Shown: piece after piece, positions 1 through 12,200 of the stretch
Position numbering within the stretch: position 1 is the first letter of the stretch
Layout: every line of letters begins with the position of its first letter
Source: Tiliqua scincoides
Taxonomy: Eukaryota > Chordata > Lepidosauria > Squamata > Scincidae
Reading direction: 5' to 3'
Length of the DNA: 64,000 bases
Assembly (NCBI RefSeq): GCF_035046505.1
Contig: NC_089822.1
Span: forward strand, 217,554,419 to 217,618,418
The notes under the pieces: model-generated
What the model saw: only the letters and a program-made list of their open reading frames with translations
Databases searched by the model: none
Told to the model about the DNA's origin: nothing
Program-made: the position numbers and the translations under genes

Positions 1-115
1 TCTTAATGTGAATGGGGATACGTGCATCCAGTCTAGGGCTGGCAGCTGTATACATTTATAGCTGGATCAGAGTAATCATTTCTGTATCCTGGAAACTGTA
101 GTAATGGTTGCACAT

Positions 116-733
116 TCATACTGTATTGGCAACCTTCAGTCTCGAAAGACTATGGTATCGTGCTCTGAAAGGTGGTTCTGGCACAGCGTCTAGTGTGGCT
201 GAAAAAGCCAATCCGGGAGTGACAATCCCTTCCACACCGGGAGCAAGTGCAGTCTGTCCCTGGTCTGTCTCCCTGGCTATGGGCCTTCCTTCTTTGCCTC
301 TTAGCCTCAGACTGTTGGCCAAGTGTCTCTTCAAACTGGGAAAGGCCATGCTGCACAGCCTGCCTCTAAACGGGCCGCTCAGAGGCCAGGGGTTCCCACT
401 TGTTGAGGTCCATCCCTAAGGCCTTCAGATCCCTCTTGCAGATGTCCTTGTATCGCAGCTGTGGTCTACCTGTAGGGCGCTTTCCTTGCACGAGTTCTCC
501 ATAGAGGAGATCCTTTGGGATCCGGCCATCATCCATTCTCACAACATGACCGAGCCAACGCAGGCGTCTCTGTTTCAGAAGTGCATACATGCTAGGGATT
601 CCAGCACGTTCCAGGACTGTGTTGTTAGGAACTTTGTCCTGCCAGGTGATGCTGAGGATGTGTCGGAGGCAGCGCATGTGGAAAGTTTTCCTCTCCTGTT
701 GTGAGTGAAGAGTCCATGACTCACTGCAACTAA
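116..733 (-). mobile_element. 3' end of a non-LTR retrotransposon with C-terminal zinc finger (copy A)
   Basis: On the minus strand this encodes the end of a LINE ORF2: RLRWLGHVVRMDDGRIPKDL, then GKRPTGRPQLRYKDICKRDL, then a Cys/His finger (CSRCGRDCHSRIG...SHTRRC). The order helix-rich tail then finger is known from several LINE clades, and the clade here is uncertain. The reading is broken into overlapping frames, so the copy is dead. Its last 33 bases (126-158) also form the tail of the 5S-headed SINE at 63018-63168. Confidence 0.75.
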
Positions 734-1302
734 TATGCAAAAATCCAACCACCAGAAATCAATGATTTAAATTTTATGTCTTTAACAAACAACTTTGCTG
801 AGAGTTTTATATTCTCTTGGACTCAGCTAGTGGAAAGAATCATATATGTAATGTCTTGCACAGCACTGTTCTTTGAGAGTTAGCCAAAGTTTATTTTTGA
901 TTTTGTTTCAACCTGTGAAAGGAAACAGTTGAGTAAGGTGAAGCCCTGGTCTGATCCAAAAAGACTTAATTTTTAATGTGTTAAAATATTAATATTTTTA
1001 TGTGTACATTGCTTAATATGTTAACAGATTTGATATGTACCTGGACAACAACTTTAGCACTACCATCTAGCATCTATACCGTAAGAGTATATCTACATGA
1101 GCAGTGAAGACACATTTGAGTGACAACTCTACGTATTATTTAATCATCCTTAAAGCTGTTAATAATTGAAAAATTTCTGTGTTTTGTTTGCTTGGTTTCT
1201 GGCTTTTAAATTTTTGTTTTGTTATTGTTGCTAAAGAGGAAGAGGTTAGATTTGCTTCTGTCTTAAAGGATGATATGACCTTCAGAGCTTGTTTTGTTTT
1301 AG
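734..1302. other. IL17RB intron, nothing recognised
   Basis: AT-rich intron sequence. I looked for the upstream IL17RB exon (human segment around CVRCNYTEAF) on the plus strand and saw no match. Confidence 0.5.
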
Positions 1303-3227
1303 TGGCACTTCTTCTATGTTGGATTCCATGTAGAAGAAAATACTTTTTACACAATTTATGCTTCCAACTTACCATCAGCAAATCTTGGTGAGGATCCTCC
1401 AACAAAACACATCTCTTTAATTTCTCCAGGTAATTGAACAAATACCTTCAGGGGTGCCCTGTCCCTTGCAGAAAACAGAGAAACAAGAAAAGTGCAGTCG
1501 TTGACCTCTTTCCTTCCCTTGCCACTCTTTTTGACAAAACAGGAAGTGCAGGTCATGCTGGGAACTCCCAGTATGTTCTGCACTTTGTTTTATTTAATGG
1601 GACTGTGCATGGAAGAAATAAAAACATACAACCCTGCTTTCTGTACCTTTCCTCTTTGGGGGGGGGGGGAATCCACACAAAAAAAATTTAAGAACACCTG
1701 TATTGATAGGACATTACAGGTCCAACCTTGTTATACACAGATTTTTTTATACACGGATTTGACTCAACTCAATGGCCACTGCAACTTAGAAGGAATGTGC
1801 TGATCCCTAGAGAAGGGGGAAAATGCATCCCTTTAAAATCACAGTTTAAAAAATTGCTCTTTTCTTTTGTAAAGAGACAGTCATGCAAGGGATTACAGGT
1901 ATTTTTCACCTATGGAAAAATGCATTGATTTTTCTATCTCAAGACAATGGAAGGGCCCTTTAAATTAAAGAAAAACAGTCCTTTAACAATAGCCTCTTTA
2001 AGAGAGAGGGCAGCCAGCTGATAATCTGTCAATCATTCTCTCTCTAGGCACTGACTCAAAGAAAGGATAACCCCTCCCTTCCCCCTGAGCACCTGAAAGA
2101 TACTCTTTGCTGTGGGTCAGGGGTGCCCAAACCTCAGCCCTGGGGCCACTTGTGGCCCTTGAGAACTCCCAATCTGGTCCTCAGGGAGACCCCAGTCTCC
2201 AATGAGCCTCTGGCCCTCTGGAGACTTGCTGGAGCCCACACTGGCCTGATGCAACTGCTCTCAGCGTGATGGCCGACCTTTTGCATGAGCTGTGAGACGA
2301 GGGTTTCCTCCTCTGCATGCTGTTTCACATCTGTGAAGTGGCAGTGGCAGCAAAGGGTAGCCTTGCTTTGTGCAAGGCCTTTTACAGGCCTATTCATTAA
2401 TTCATATAAGTTCTATCTCTAATATATTCATTTATGTAAATTTATTCAAATTTAAAATGTAAATTAATCCCCCCCACACACACACAATGTCAGAGAGATG
2501 ATGTGGCCCACCTGCCAAAAAGTTTGGACACCCCTGCTCTGGATGAAGGGAGGGGCTCACTCAGATGGCCTTTCTAAGCACCTGGCAAAAGACTGATTGA
2601 AGGATTTTCTGCTTAATGACTCTGTCTTAACATCACAAAGGTCAGCAAGGCTGTTTTTAAATCACAGGAGCAAAGGGACTTTGTTTTTTAAATGGATTTG
2701 CTTTAGTGCATTTTGCCATGTGAGTTTCATGTGAATTCTGGGAAGGAACCCCCACAAATGAGACTTAACCTGTACTAAAACCTGCTGTCAAGTACATCTG
2801 GCATGAAAGCAGTCTAATTTGATGAAAATTATTTTTGTTTTTAAAACCTACTGATTTTTATTTCTTACAAAGCAATCACCAGAGCATAACAGGTTCAGAC
2901 TTCTGCAGTATTGTTATGCAGGTGGATAGTTGCCAAAGATCTAATCTGTTTTCTAAGTAAACTGATAATTTAGTAGCTGGCCACCACTTTGAGATATGTT
3001 ATTTGTATACTGCTTTTATTAACTGATTTATATACTTTAGGTGTACAATGTAGCAGTAAAAATAGTTAAACCTAAATATAAGCAACACAAAAGCAAAGTG
3101 TTTATTACTTTTAAAAAACTCAGTGAGATTTGTTACTTTTCAACACAAAAGTAAAGCGGATAACATAGAAGAGGTTTGCATAGCTGCAAGTAGGCATTGG
3201 AGCATCTTGTTTTAAAAATTTACGCGT

Positions 3228-3268
<41 letters not shown>

Positions 3269-6200
3269 CCCAATTCACCCCAGCAGTGTCTTTTCTAGTG
3301 GCTGTCTGCTGGTGTTCCTTTGCATCTTTTTAGATTGTGAGCCCTTTTGGGACAGGAAGCCATTAGTTATTTGATTTTTTCTGTAAAATGCTTTGGGAAC
3401 TTTTTGTTGAAAAGTGGTATATAAATAATAATAATAATAATTATTATTATTATTATTATATCGGTAATTATATATATATATAAATTACTGATATATATAA
3501 TCAGTAATTGCAGCAGCTCTTTAAAACAAGATATTCCAATGCCTACTTGCACCGTTGCAAACCTCTATGTATATATAGAAAGTATTATTATATATACATT
3601 ACTGATGTATATAATTTTTAATATTTTGATTCAGACTGTAAAGATGATCAATTGAAATATGACAGCAATTGCAAGGAAAAAGGTATGTGCACATTATTTT
3701 CCATTAATTCCACATCTTTAGTGACCTAAAAAATTTTTTTATTCTTAACTAGCTGAAGTACCCATTCTTTGCATGAATTAAAAATAAGAGATTACTTTCT
3801 GCCCATCTGATGGGCTTAAAGAATTGCATAGCTATTTGTTTAGTGCTTGTTGGTACACTATGTTTGAAGTTTGACCCTCTGGCAATGGAGTTACTGGGGA
3901 GTGCTGGAGTGTGAGCTGCACTGGGTGACATGCACAGGTGGGGGTGATACCGCAACTGGACAAAAAATTTTAAAATCTTGGTATTTTCAAATAATACCAT
4001 CATGTTATATATTAATTGATGCAAAATTTCATGCAGAATGCAATGAAACAAACCCTGTTGAAATATCTCTATTATATCAAAAGTTATAGCCAAAAAACCA
4101 GTGGGGTAGGGCAATGGTACATCAGACATCCACCACCTAGGGCATTGTCCCTGTCACTGCATGGGAGGAGGTCCATCATGGGGCCCTCACATACCAGGTG
4201 ACACAAACCCTAGTGATGCCACTGCCCTCTGGTGCTAATATCACCAAGTTACTTGATTTACTAACCCTTGAATTTACTCTGTAAAACTGCCCATGAGAGA
4301 AACGATCTTGCTTACATTAATGCCAACCTGTTTTAAGGATTGTCTCCGGGACTTCTCCACAGAGCATGCTCTGAGCAGGAACTGCATTCTTTTAAAATCA
4401 AAAGGGTAGCCTGATGGGATGATTGGGATTTGTGGAATAAATAGTATCACCTTCTGTACATCCTGTAAGAACTGCAACCTTAATGACATTCCATCTGAGG
4501 ACCCTGATTTAAAGGCCCTGCTATTACAAAGTTCTGACAGATTCAAATTATGTAACATTGCAGGTTCACTGACCTTTAAAGTAAGAAGGTGGGCTGGCAT
4601 TCCAGGGAATTCAATGTGTTGAGGAATTCAACAGGGCAGTACACTGTCTGATATCACCATATCAACCAAACGTCACCTGGGCAATTTTACCACCTTCTAT
4701 GTAAAAGACAGCCTGTGTCACAATGTAGTTTTTATTACTGATCCAAAAATATGACAAATTTCAGCTTTCTAGCTTAACAGGAAATAGGAGATCCACTGAG
4801 TCGGGGCTTTTGCTTTATGTAAGGTATGTATGTATGTATTTAAAAAGCCCCGACTCAGTGGATCTCCTATTTCTCATTAAGCTGAAAGTTGACATCTGTA
4901 AAATATCAGAGTGAAAAATATGAACTGATAGCAAGCAGTGGCCCAGGAAACAGCAAGCGGAGAACTACCGCAGATGGTAGAAAGTGCTTGCTGCTGTTGG
5001 GCAGGTAGGAAAAAGTTCATTCTCTTGCTTCACTATATACCAATCTCACTGCCTTGGGCTATCAGTGGCCTGCATCCATTCCTCCCCCTGCCGATGTTGC
5101 AAGGCCAAACAGCCAACCAAATAAGCAACTCGGAATGACTTGGTACACAAGGATGAAGGTTCACAGGCTTTTATTGTATACAGTTGGTCCACGGGACTCA
5201 CGTCCAGAGCATGGACGACGTCTGACTGGTGGGTTTTAACCTTTATACACAATCCTGAAGGTTTGACATCATAAAGGGGGCTCAAATTTTAATGGGACAT
5301 ATATAACTACCATTTACATACAAGATGGAAAATAGGTGGGCAACAAGTGAGCAAAACCATTGATTGGCTCTTATTTACATACAGGTGGGGTTCCATCTCA
5401 AAAATTACACAATTTCCAAAACCAGTAGGATTCACTGTAACATCATTTTATTCAACACTGACCTCTACTCACATTTATTAATCTAATTAAGGACCTTTTT
5501 GAGAAAATAAGTTTTCATACCATCTCTATTAAAGAGAACACACAAACAAACCCATTTTGACCTTTATTCTTTTAAATCCCTTTTAATTAAATGGCTTTAA
5601 TTTCTCTTCTGGGTGTAGTATATTTCCTGTGTGTGTTTCACCTTCTATCATGTGAACCAATCTTTTAAACTTCTTTTAACACTCTCACTATATGTCTGGT
5701 TATTGATACTAAGGGCTTTATGACTTCAAGGCTTCAGCTAGGTTTTTTATGACTTTCCTACACTCCAACACTTCCAAGCTTGATAGCACTCTGCACATGG
5801 AATTTTCCCCCCACTACTCTCTGTTCTCTTGACCTTCAAACACATTACATAAAACAAACTGCTTTGAAACATCTCTGCACTAACCCTCTCTCTTATCTCT
5901 GTTGCTTTCATACAAAGACTCTTTCTTAGGACAGTTCTGTTTACTTTCTAGCTTCTGCAAATGTCTGCCCTTGCCAATTAAGATAAAGAGTTTTAATACT
6001 AAACTCTTTGCCTAGTTTTCTTAAATCTATTTAAGATCAGAGCATTCTGGTTCTTTAAAACCTCCTTAATTACTAATATATCTCTATTCTATTTATATTG
6101 ATTACACCTTTTAGAACAAAGACTAACTATTTATATTGGTTTTTCCTTCTTTTGAAACTTGCAAGAATAAACAAGTTGGCACCTGGCATGTTGCCCGAAC

Positions 6201-9200
6201 CTATGTGTTTGTCAAAAACAGCCAAGTTATCTCTTGCGCTGCCCGACTCCCTTCTAAACTTATAAATGAACCACTTCTGTGCAAATAACATACTCCCAAA
6301 AATCTTGTTTTCTGTGAGACCAACTTATGATGTTTCTTTTCTGTGCCTTAAAAATCAGGCAGTTGGCAATGTGGCTTTTCTCAAGCTGTTTAAGCATTTT
6401 GTTTCTAGAAATCAGGCATCTCTCTCTTTTATTGTGCACATGCCATAACATTAAACTAATCCTCAGTACTCTTGTTCATACTGTACTGGGTTATCCAGGT
6501 CTAGGTTCAAAGGTCACCTTGTCTCACCACAATTTTGAATGACTGTAGACTAATGTATTTCCTTATCCTGAGATCCTGTACACACTTACCTAGGATAAGT
6601 TGCATTGAACACAGTGGGCTTCTGAGTACCTGTGCATAGGATTGTACTTTTTTATGGATCTCTGTTTTACAGTGTTGGAATGGGAAAACCACAGCACAGC
6701 TATGTGAAAGTGGGCAAAGCACAAGGCAGCTACATTCAGTTGAACTCTGTTGCACTGCAGGGTTAAGAACATAAGAACAGCCCCACTGGATCAGGCCATA
6801 GGCCCATCTAGTCCAGCTTCCTGTATTCCATAGCAGCCCACCAAATGCCCCAGGGAGCACACCAGATAACAAGAGACCTGCATCCTGGTTGTTGAAAGAC
6901 TCTCAGCCCAAGCTTGCAATAATAGGACAATATTAGACTGCAAGGTTATTTCTTAGACTTGCTTGGCTATATGGATATTGCTTGGATGCGGGAGAACCCA
7001 TAGACATTATATATCTAGACTTTCAGAAGGCATTTGACACGGTCCCTCACCAAAGGCTACTGAAAAAACTAAACAGTCAGGGAATTAGAGGACAGGTTCT
7101 CTCATGGATTGAGAACTGGTTGGAGGCCAGGAGGCAGAGAGTGGGTGTCAATGGGCAATTTTCACAATGGAGAGAGGTGAAAAGCGGTGTGCCCCAAGGA
7201 TCTGTCCTGGGACCGGTGCTTTTCAACCTCTTCATAAATGACCTGGAGACAGGGTTGAGCAGTAAGTGGCTAAGTTTGCAGACGACACCAAACTTTTCCG
7301 AGTGGTAAAGACCAGAAGTGATTGTGAGGAGCTCCAGAAGGATCTCTCCAGACTGGCAGAATGGGCAGCAAAATGGCAGATGCGCTTCAATGTCAGTAAG
7401 TGTAAAGTCATGCACATTGGGGCAAAAAATCAAAACTTTAGATATAGGCTGATGGGTTCTGAGCTGTCTGTGACAGATCAGGAGAGAGATCTTAGGGTGG
7501 TGGTGGACAGGTCAATGAAAGTGTCGACCCAATGTGCGGCGGCAGTGAAGAAGGCCAATTCTATGCTTGGGATCATTAGGAAGGGTATTGAGAACAAAAC
7601 GGCTAGTATTATAATGCCGTTGTACAAATTGATGGTAAGGCCACACCTGGAGTATTGTGTCCAGTTCTGGTCGCCATATCTCAAAAAAGACATAGTGGAA
7701 ATGGAAAAGGTGCAAAAGAAAGCGACTAAGATGATTACGGGGCTGGGGCACCTTCCTTATGAGGAAAGGCTACGACGTTTGGGCCTCTTCAGCCTAGAAA
7801 AGAGACGGCTGAGGGGGGACATGATTGAGACATACAAAATTATGCAGGGGATGGACAGAGTGGATAGGGAGATGCTCTTTACACTCTCACATAATACCAG
7901 AACCAGGGGACATCCACTAAAATTGAGTGTTGGGCGGGTTAGGACAGACAAAAGAAAATATTTCTTTACTCAACGTGTGGTCGATCTGTGGAACTCCTTG
8001 CCACAGGATGTGGTGCTGGCGTCTAGCCTAGACACCTTTAAAAGGGGATTGGACAAGTTTCTGGAGGAAAAATCCATTACGGGTTACAAGCCATGATGTG
8101 TATGTGCAACCTCCTGATTTTAGAAATGGGTTATGTCAGAATGCCAGATGCAAGGGAGGGCACCAGGATGAGATCTCTTGTTATCTGGTGTGCTCCCTGG
8201 GGCATTTGGTGGGTGGGTGGGTGGGTGAGATACAGGAAGCTGGACTAGATGGGCCTATGGCCTGATCCAGTGGGGCTGTTCTTATGTTCTTATGCCCTGC
8301 CCCCCATGGAGATAATATGTGGGTTATGTTTGCATATATACCACATTTTTAAGGACCTAAAAATAAATCCCCCAAAACACTTTTTCACATGAAATTTGCT
8401 CTGAGGGTCAAACTAGGCAAGAGGACATATCTGTGAAGTCAGTTCATATAGACCTTTTCTAATGAGATAATTAGCAGTTGTTTGTGTGCATGTGTATTTG
8501 ATGTGGGGAATGGAATGTTAATATTGTAAAAGGTTGCTGGTAGTATTGGACTGAAGAAGATGAGAGGGCCATTAAGCATTGCACAGAAGTTGGATATTGA
8601 AATGTTTGGAAGAAGGCAACTGTTTGCAGAATATCTGTCTCGGCATGAACTTGTCTTCTCGGATGGTCAGAATGATCTTTCTGCAACAAGATAAACTACA
8701 GCAGGTTGCACAACCTGTGTTTGAGATCGAAAGTGAAAGTCTGTAGCACTATCAAGAGAATTGAAGTTGGTGCAGCTGAAGAACTTTTTGCACTTTGGAT
8801 AAATAGCTGCACTCATGCTTTAAAATAATCCAAGAAGAGCCTGTTTCTTTGCTTCCAGATTTAAAGAAGGAAGCAGCAGAAAAAGGACAAGAGCTTCCTG
8901 ACATGTAATCTAAAGCACGCCATGAGATTATAAGGGAATTTTGACTGGGAACTCTTTCTCTCCCAGTCTTTTCTTTAAAAAGGAGTGTTCCCTCTTCTGC
9001 ACATCATTGGTTGTTGACCCAGCATAAGATTACTTTATCAATAGGAGCTGTTTTACTTTGCCTTAGCTACTTTTGCCCTGGAAGCGGTGAGGCTGGCCAT
9101 CCTGTGCCCTTCTCAAGGGAAATATTAATAACTCTTCCAACCCCCGGATTAAGTTGTCTTTCAACTTGCAGCAAGTGATGCAGCATGTTGTCACAAGGCT

Positions 9201-12200
9201 GGATAAAGACAAAAACGCCACAATCAAGAACTTGTGGAAGAACAATAACATGGTTATTGACTATTGCTGTTGCTTGGAAAGCAACGTTGTGATGGGGTTT
9301 GGAAAAACCTGCTACCTGAAGCTGTTCACAAAGGTGGAGGCTTCCAGGTATTCACAAGATGACTGGATCTTGCTTGATTTGTAAGTGCCACAAAGAGGCT
9401 GATGATGATGATGTTGGGCAGGTTTTGGCTTCACATAAGGAGGAGTTAATAAATGAAGAATTCATGCAACTGATACGAGAGAATTTCAAGGAGGAAGGAG
9501 ATGATGGCTACAATTCTAACCACACTTTCCTGAGAGTAAGCCCCATTGAACAAAATAGGATTTACTTCTAAGTAGACCTGGTTAGGATTGTGCCTGATGT
9601 CACAGAAGTCAAGTAAATTGGCACAGGAAAATCTCTCAGAATTGGCTAATCTGTGAGTTTGTGGAAAACAACAATCCAGGCATGACTCAGCTCTAGTTTC
9701 AAGCAGCTGTGGTATGATGGCACAATGTGCGCAATACATGTTTGAAAATACAAAGTTTCAAGCATGCTTGCTGTTACCAAGAACACTATAGCAGTGGTTC
9801 TCATACTGCTATAGTGGTTTCTTATGACCCACCAGTTTGTGTAAAGGTTTCCCTGCCCCTTTAAGTGGCAGGGGAAGGGGAGAGGCAGGGAAGCGATCCC
9901 CAGGATTGTGCCTGTATGGGGAGATGAGGGGGGTGTGCTTGTGATTTACATTATGTAGACAGGGCTGCAGCAGGAGGTACGGGGAGCCCTGTGCAGTCCT
10001 CCACAGTGCTCCTTAAGGCTTGGAGCGGGTGCAAAGCACTTCTGTTTTGCAGGAGGCGCTCTGCTCCTGCTGTTTCCAAACATTCCAAGCTTCGGGGAGG
10101 GCTGCGCAGGGCTCCCCGCACCTGCTGCAGCCCTGCTACCTAATGTAAGTCACAAGCGCCCCCCCTTAGTGATGCAATCGTGTTGCTGCCCTAGTCCCTC
10201 CCCTGCAAGACCTTGCTGAGGGAGTAAAGCTCCCTCAAAGTTTGAGAACCACTGCTCTATAGGATTTTATTTTAAAGCCACAAAACAAACAATGATGGAA
10301 AAGAGGGTTTTATTTTTTTGTCCCAAGGAATCCACTCAGCCATCTTATTCAAATCCTCAGCTCAATAGCTTCTAGCTATCAACCATCCACTTTTCCTGAA
10401 TCCATAGTTTTGGAAATCAGTGCTGAGGTTGATCTCCCTTCATTTGGAAATGAAAAAAGACTTCTTTGACTCATCAACACATTGTCTTTGCAATAATACT
10501 AACCACCAATACCAGCGTCAACATCTTCATAGACAATCAAGGTATCAACAGTTTGGTGGATACGTTAAGGTAATTGCTTAAATAGTAGAGTATGAATTGT
10601 ATTTCAAAATTAAATATTCTTTGCTCTCTTTGGGACAATTTTTGGATATTGGGGGTGAGTTTCTAGGCTCATTAACCAGTTGGAAACAACACATTGTCAT
10701 ATGGGAAAAACAGTTTTGTTCTACCAATGTTTGTCTTATGAGCAATTTTTTTTAACAGATTAAGTTCATATAACGAGAGAGATGTATATACAAAACAGGT
10801 CCCTTACATAATTGCCAATTGTTTTGGCCTCGTATTCTTTATATTTTGCAGGAAGCTTGTGGGATCCAAATATAACTGTATGCAACATGGACTCAGAAGT
10901 CGAAGTTAATTTTACAGCTAATCGTTACAGTCCTATGTATAGAGTCATTCTTTGTGGTGATGATGAGGAGGATGATGATTTTGAGTGTACTTCTCATCTC
11001 ATCAAGCTTCCTGCTGAGGTAGGGCATGTGTAAGTAATGTATGTATTTTTTTTCCTTGTGAAATACAAGTTAAGCAATGAGCGATCTAGAAAATACTATT
11101 TAGGGTGGTGTAACATTAATTTTTAAAGGGCCATTTAATCAGTTTACAGATAAGTAAAATGATACATCTTTAAAAGCTGCATATAGTATACAAATGCGTA
11201 ATATATGTTTTGTGGGGGTTTTCTCTGAAATAGGAGAATGATTCCAGAGTTTCTGTACGAATACCGGTGAGCAATGAAAACAAGAAAATATTTGAACAGG
11301 TAACTTTGATTATTAAAGAACCCAATGTCAAGAGGTATATACATGGTTTCTGAGGAATACATAGCATGTACTTTCCTTGTACTTCACGTTGTGTCACTTG
11401 TAGTTGTAAACATTTTCATTACATGTTTTTTCACACTGATCTCTCCAAACATCAGTAACCTATTTGTATATTAACCTTTTAATCTCTCTCTGAAAAGAGA
11501 AAATGCAACTGGATGTCTGGTGTCTTTATTAAAAAAAACAAAAACTAAAATCTGGAACCTGATGATATCTGTTTGTGGCAAATAAGTGTAGGCTAACACT
11601 TCACCTTTTTTTATATAGATTAGGCAGACTCCACCCTTCCACACACAGAAATGAAATTACACAGCAGTAGTATTGCCACTCAGTTTTTAAAAAGCTGCAT
11701 AAGGCTCTGCATCATGATGCATTCTGGGGCAAACCTGGGAGGATTAAAAAAGTCCTTTAAAATTGCCCCCAGTATCTGCAATTTTAAGTATCCACAGGGG
11801 ATTCTGGAATGGACCATTGGCAGGTACTTGAGGCCCCACTGTATATTTATGTCTAAAAGAACACCTGTGATCTTTTTAAATTCCCTCTTCCTAAAACTTT
11901 TTGTTTTTAGAGAAACAGTGGGAAGAGGACAGACTTTTAATCCTTTTCCATTCTTCAATTTCTCTTTTTCAAATTTCCTGAGCCAGTTGCTTCCCCCTAT
12001 CCCCATGTTCAAAACAGGGCAAATCTGCCCCTTGAATCTCACTGGCAGTGCAATCCTATGCATGTCTCCTCAGAATTAAGTCTCATTGTGGTCAGTGGGG
12101 CTTACAACCAAGAAAGTATAGGATAGGATTGCAGCCTCAGGGTGGCTGCTGTTTGAAGTGGGAAAATAATTTTTAAGTTTGCTTTTTGCATCTTTTTTAT

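Noticed and set aside
740-1302. An upstream IL17RB exon
   Set aside because: No segment resembling the expected cysteine-rich region with splice sites was found.
9154-9571. A new host gene from two adjacent open frames
   Set aside because: The frames overlap out of phase and resemble a decayed Tigger transposase rather than a conserved host protein.
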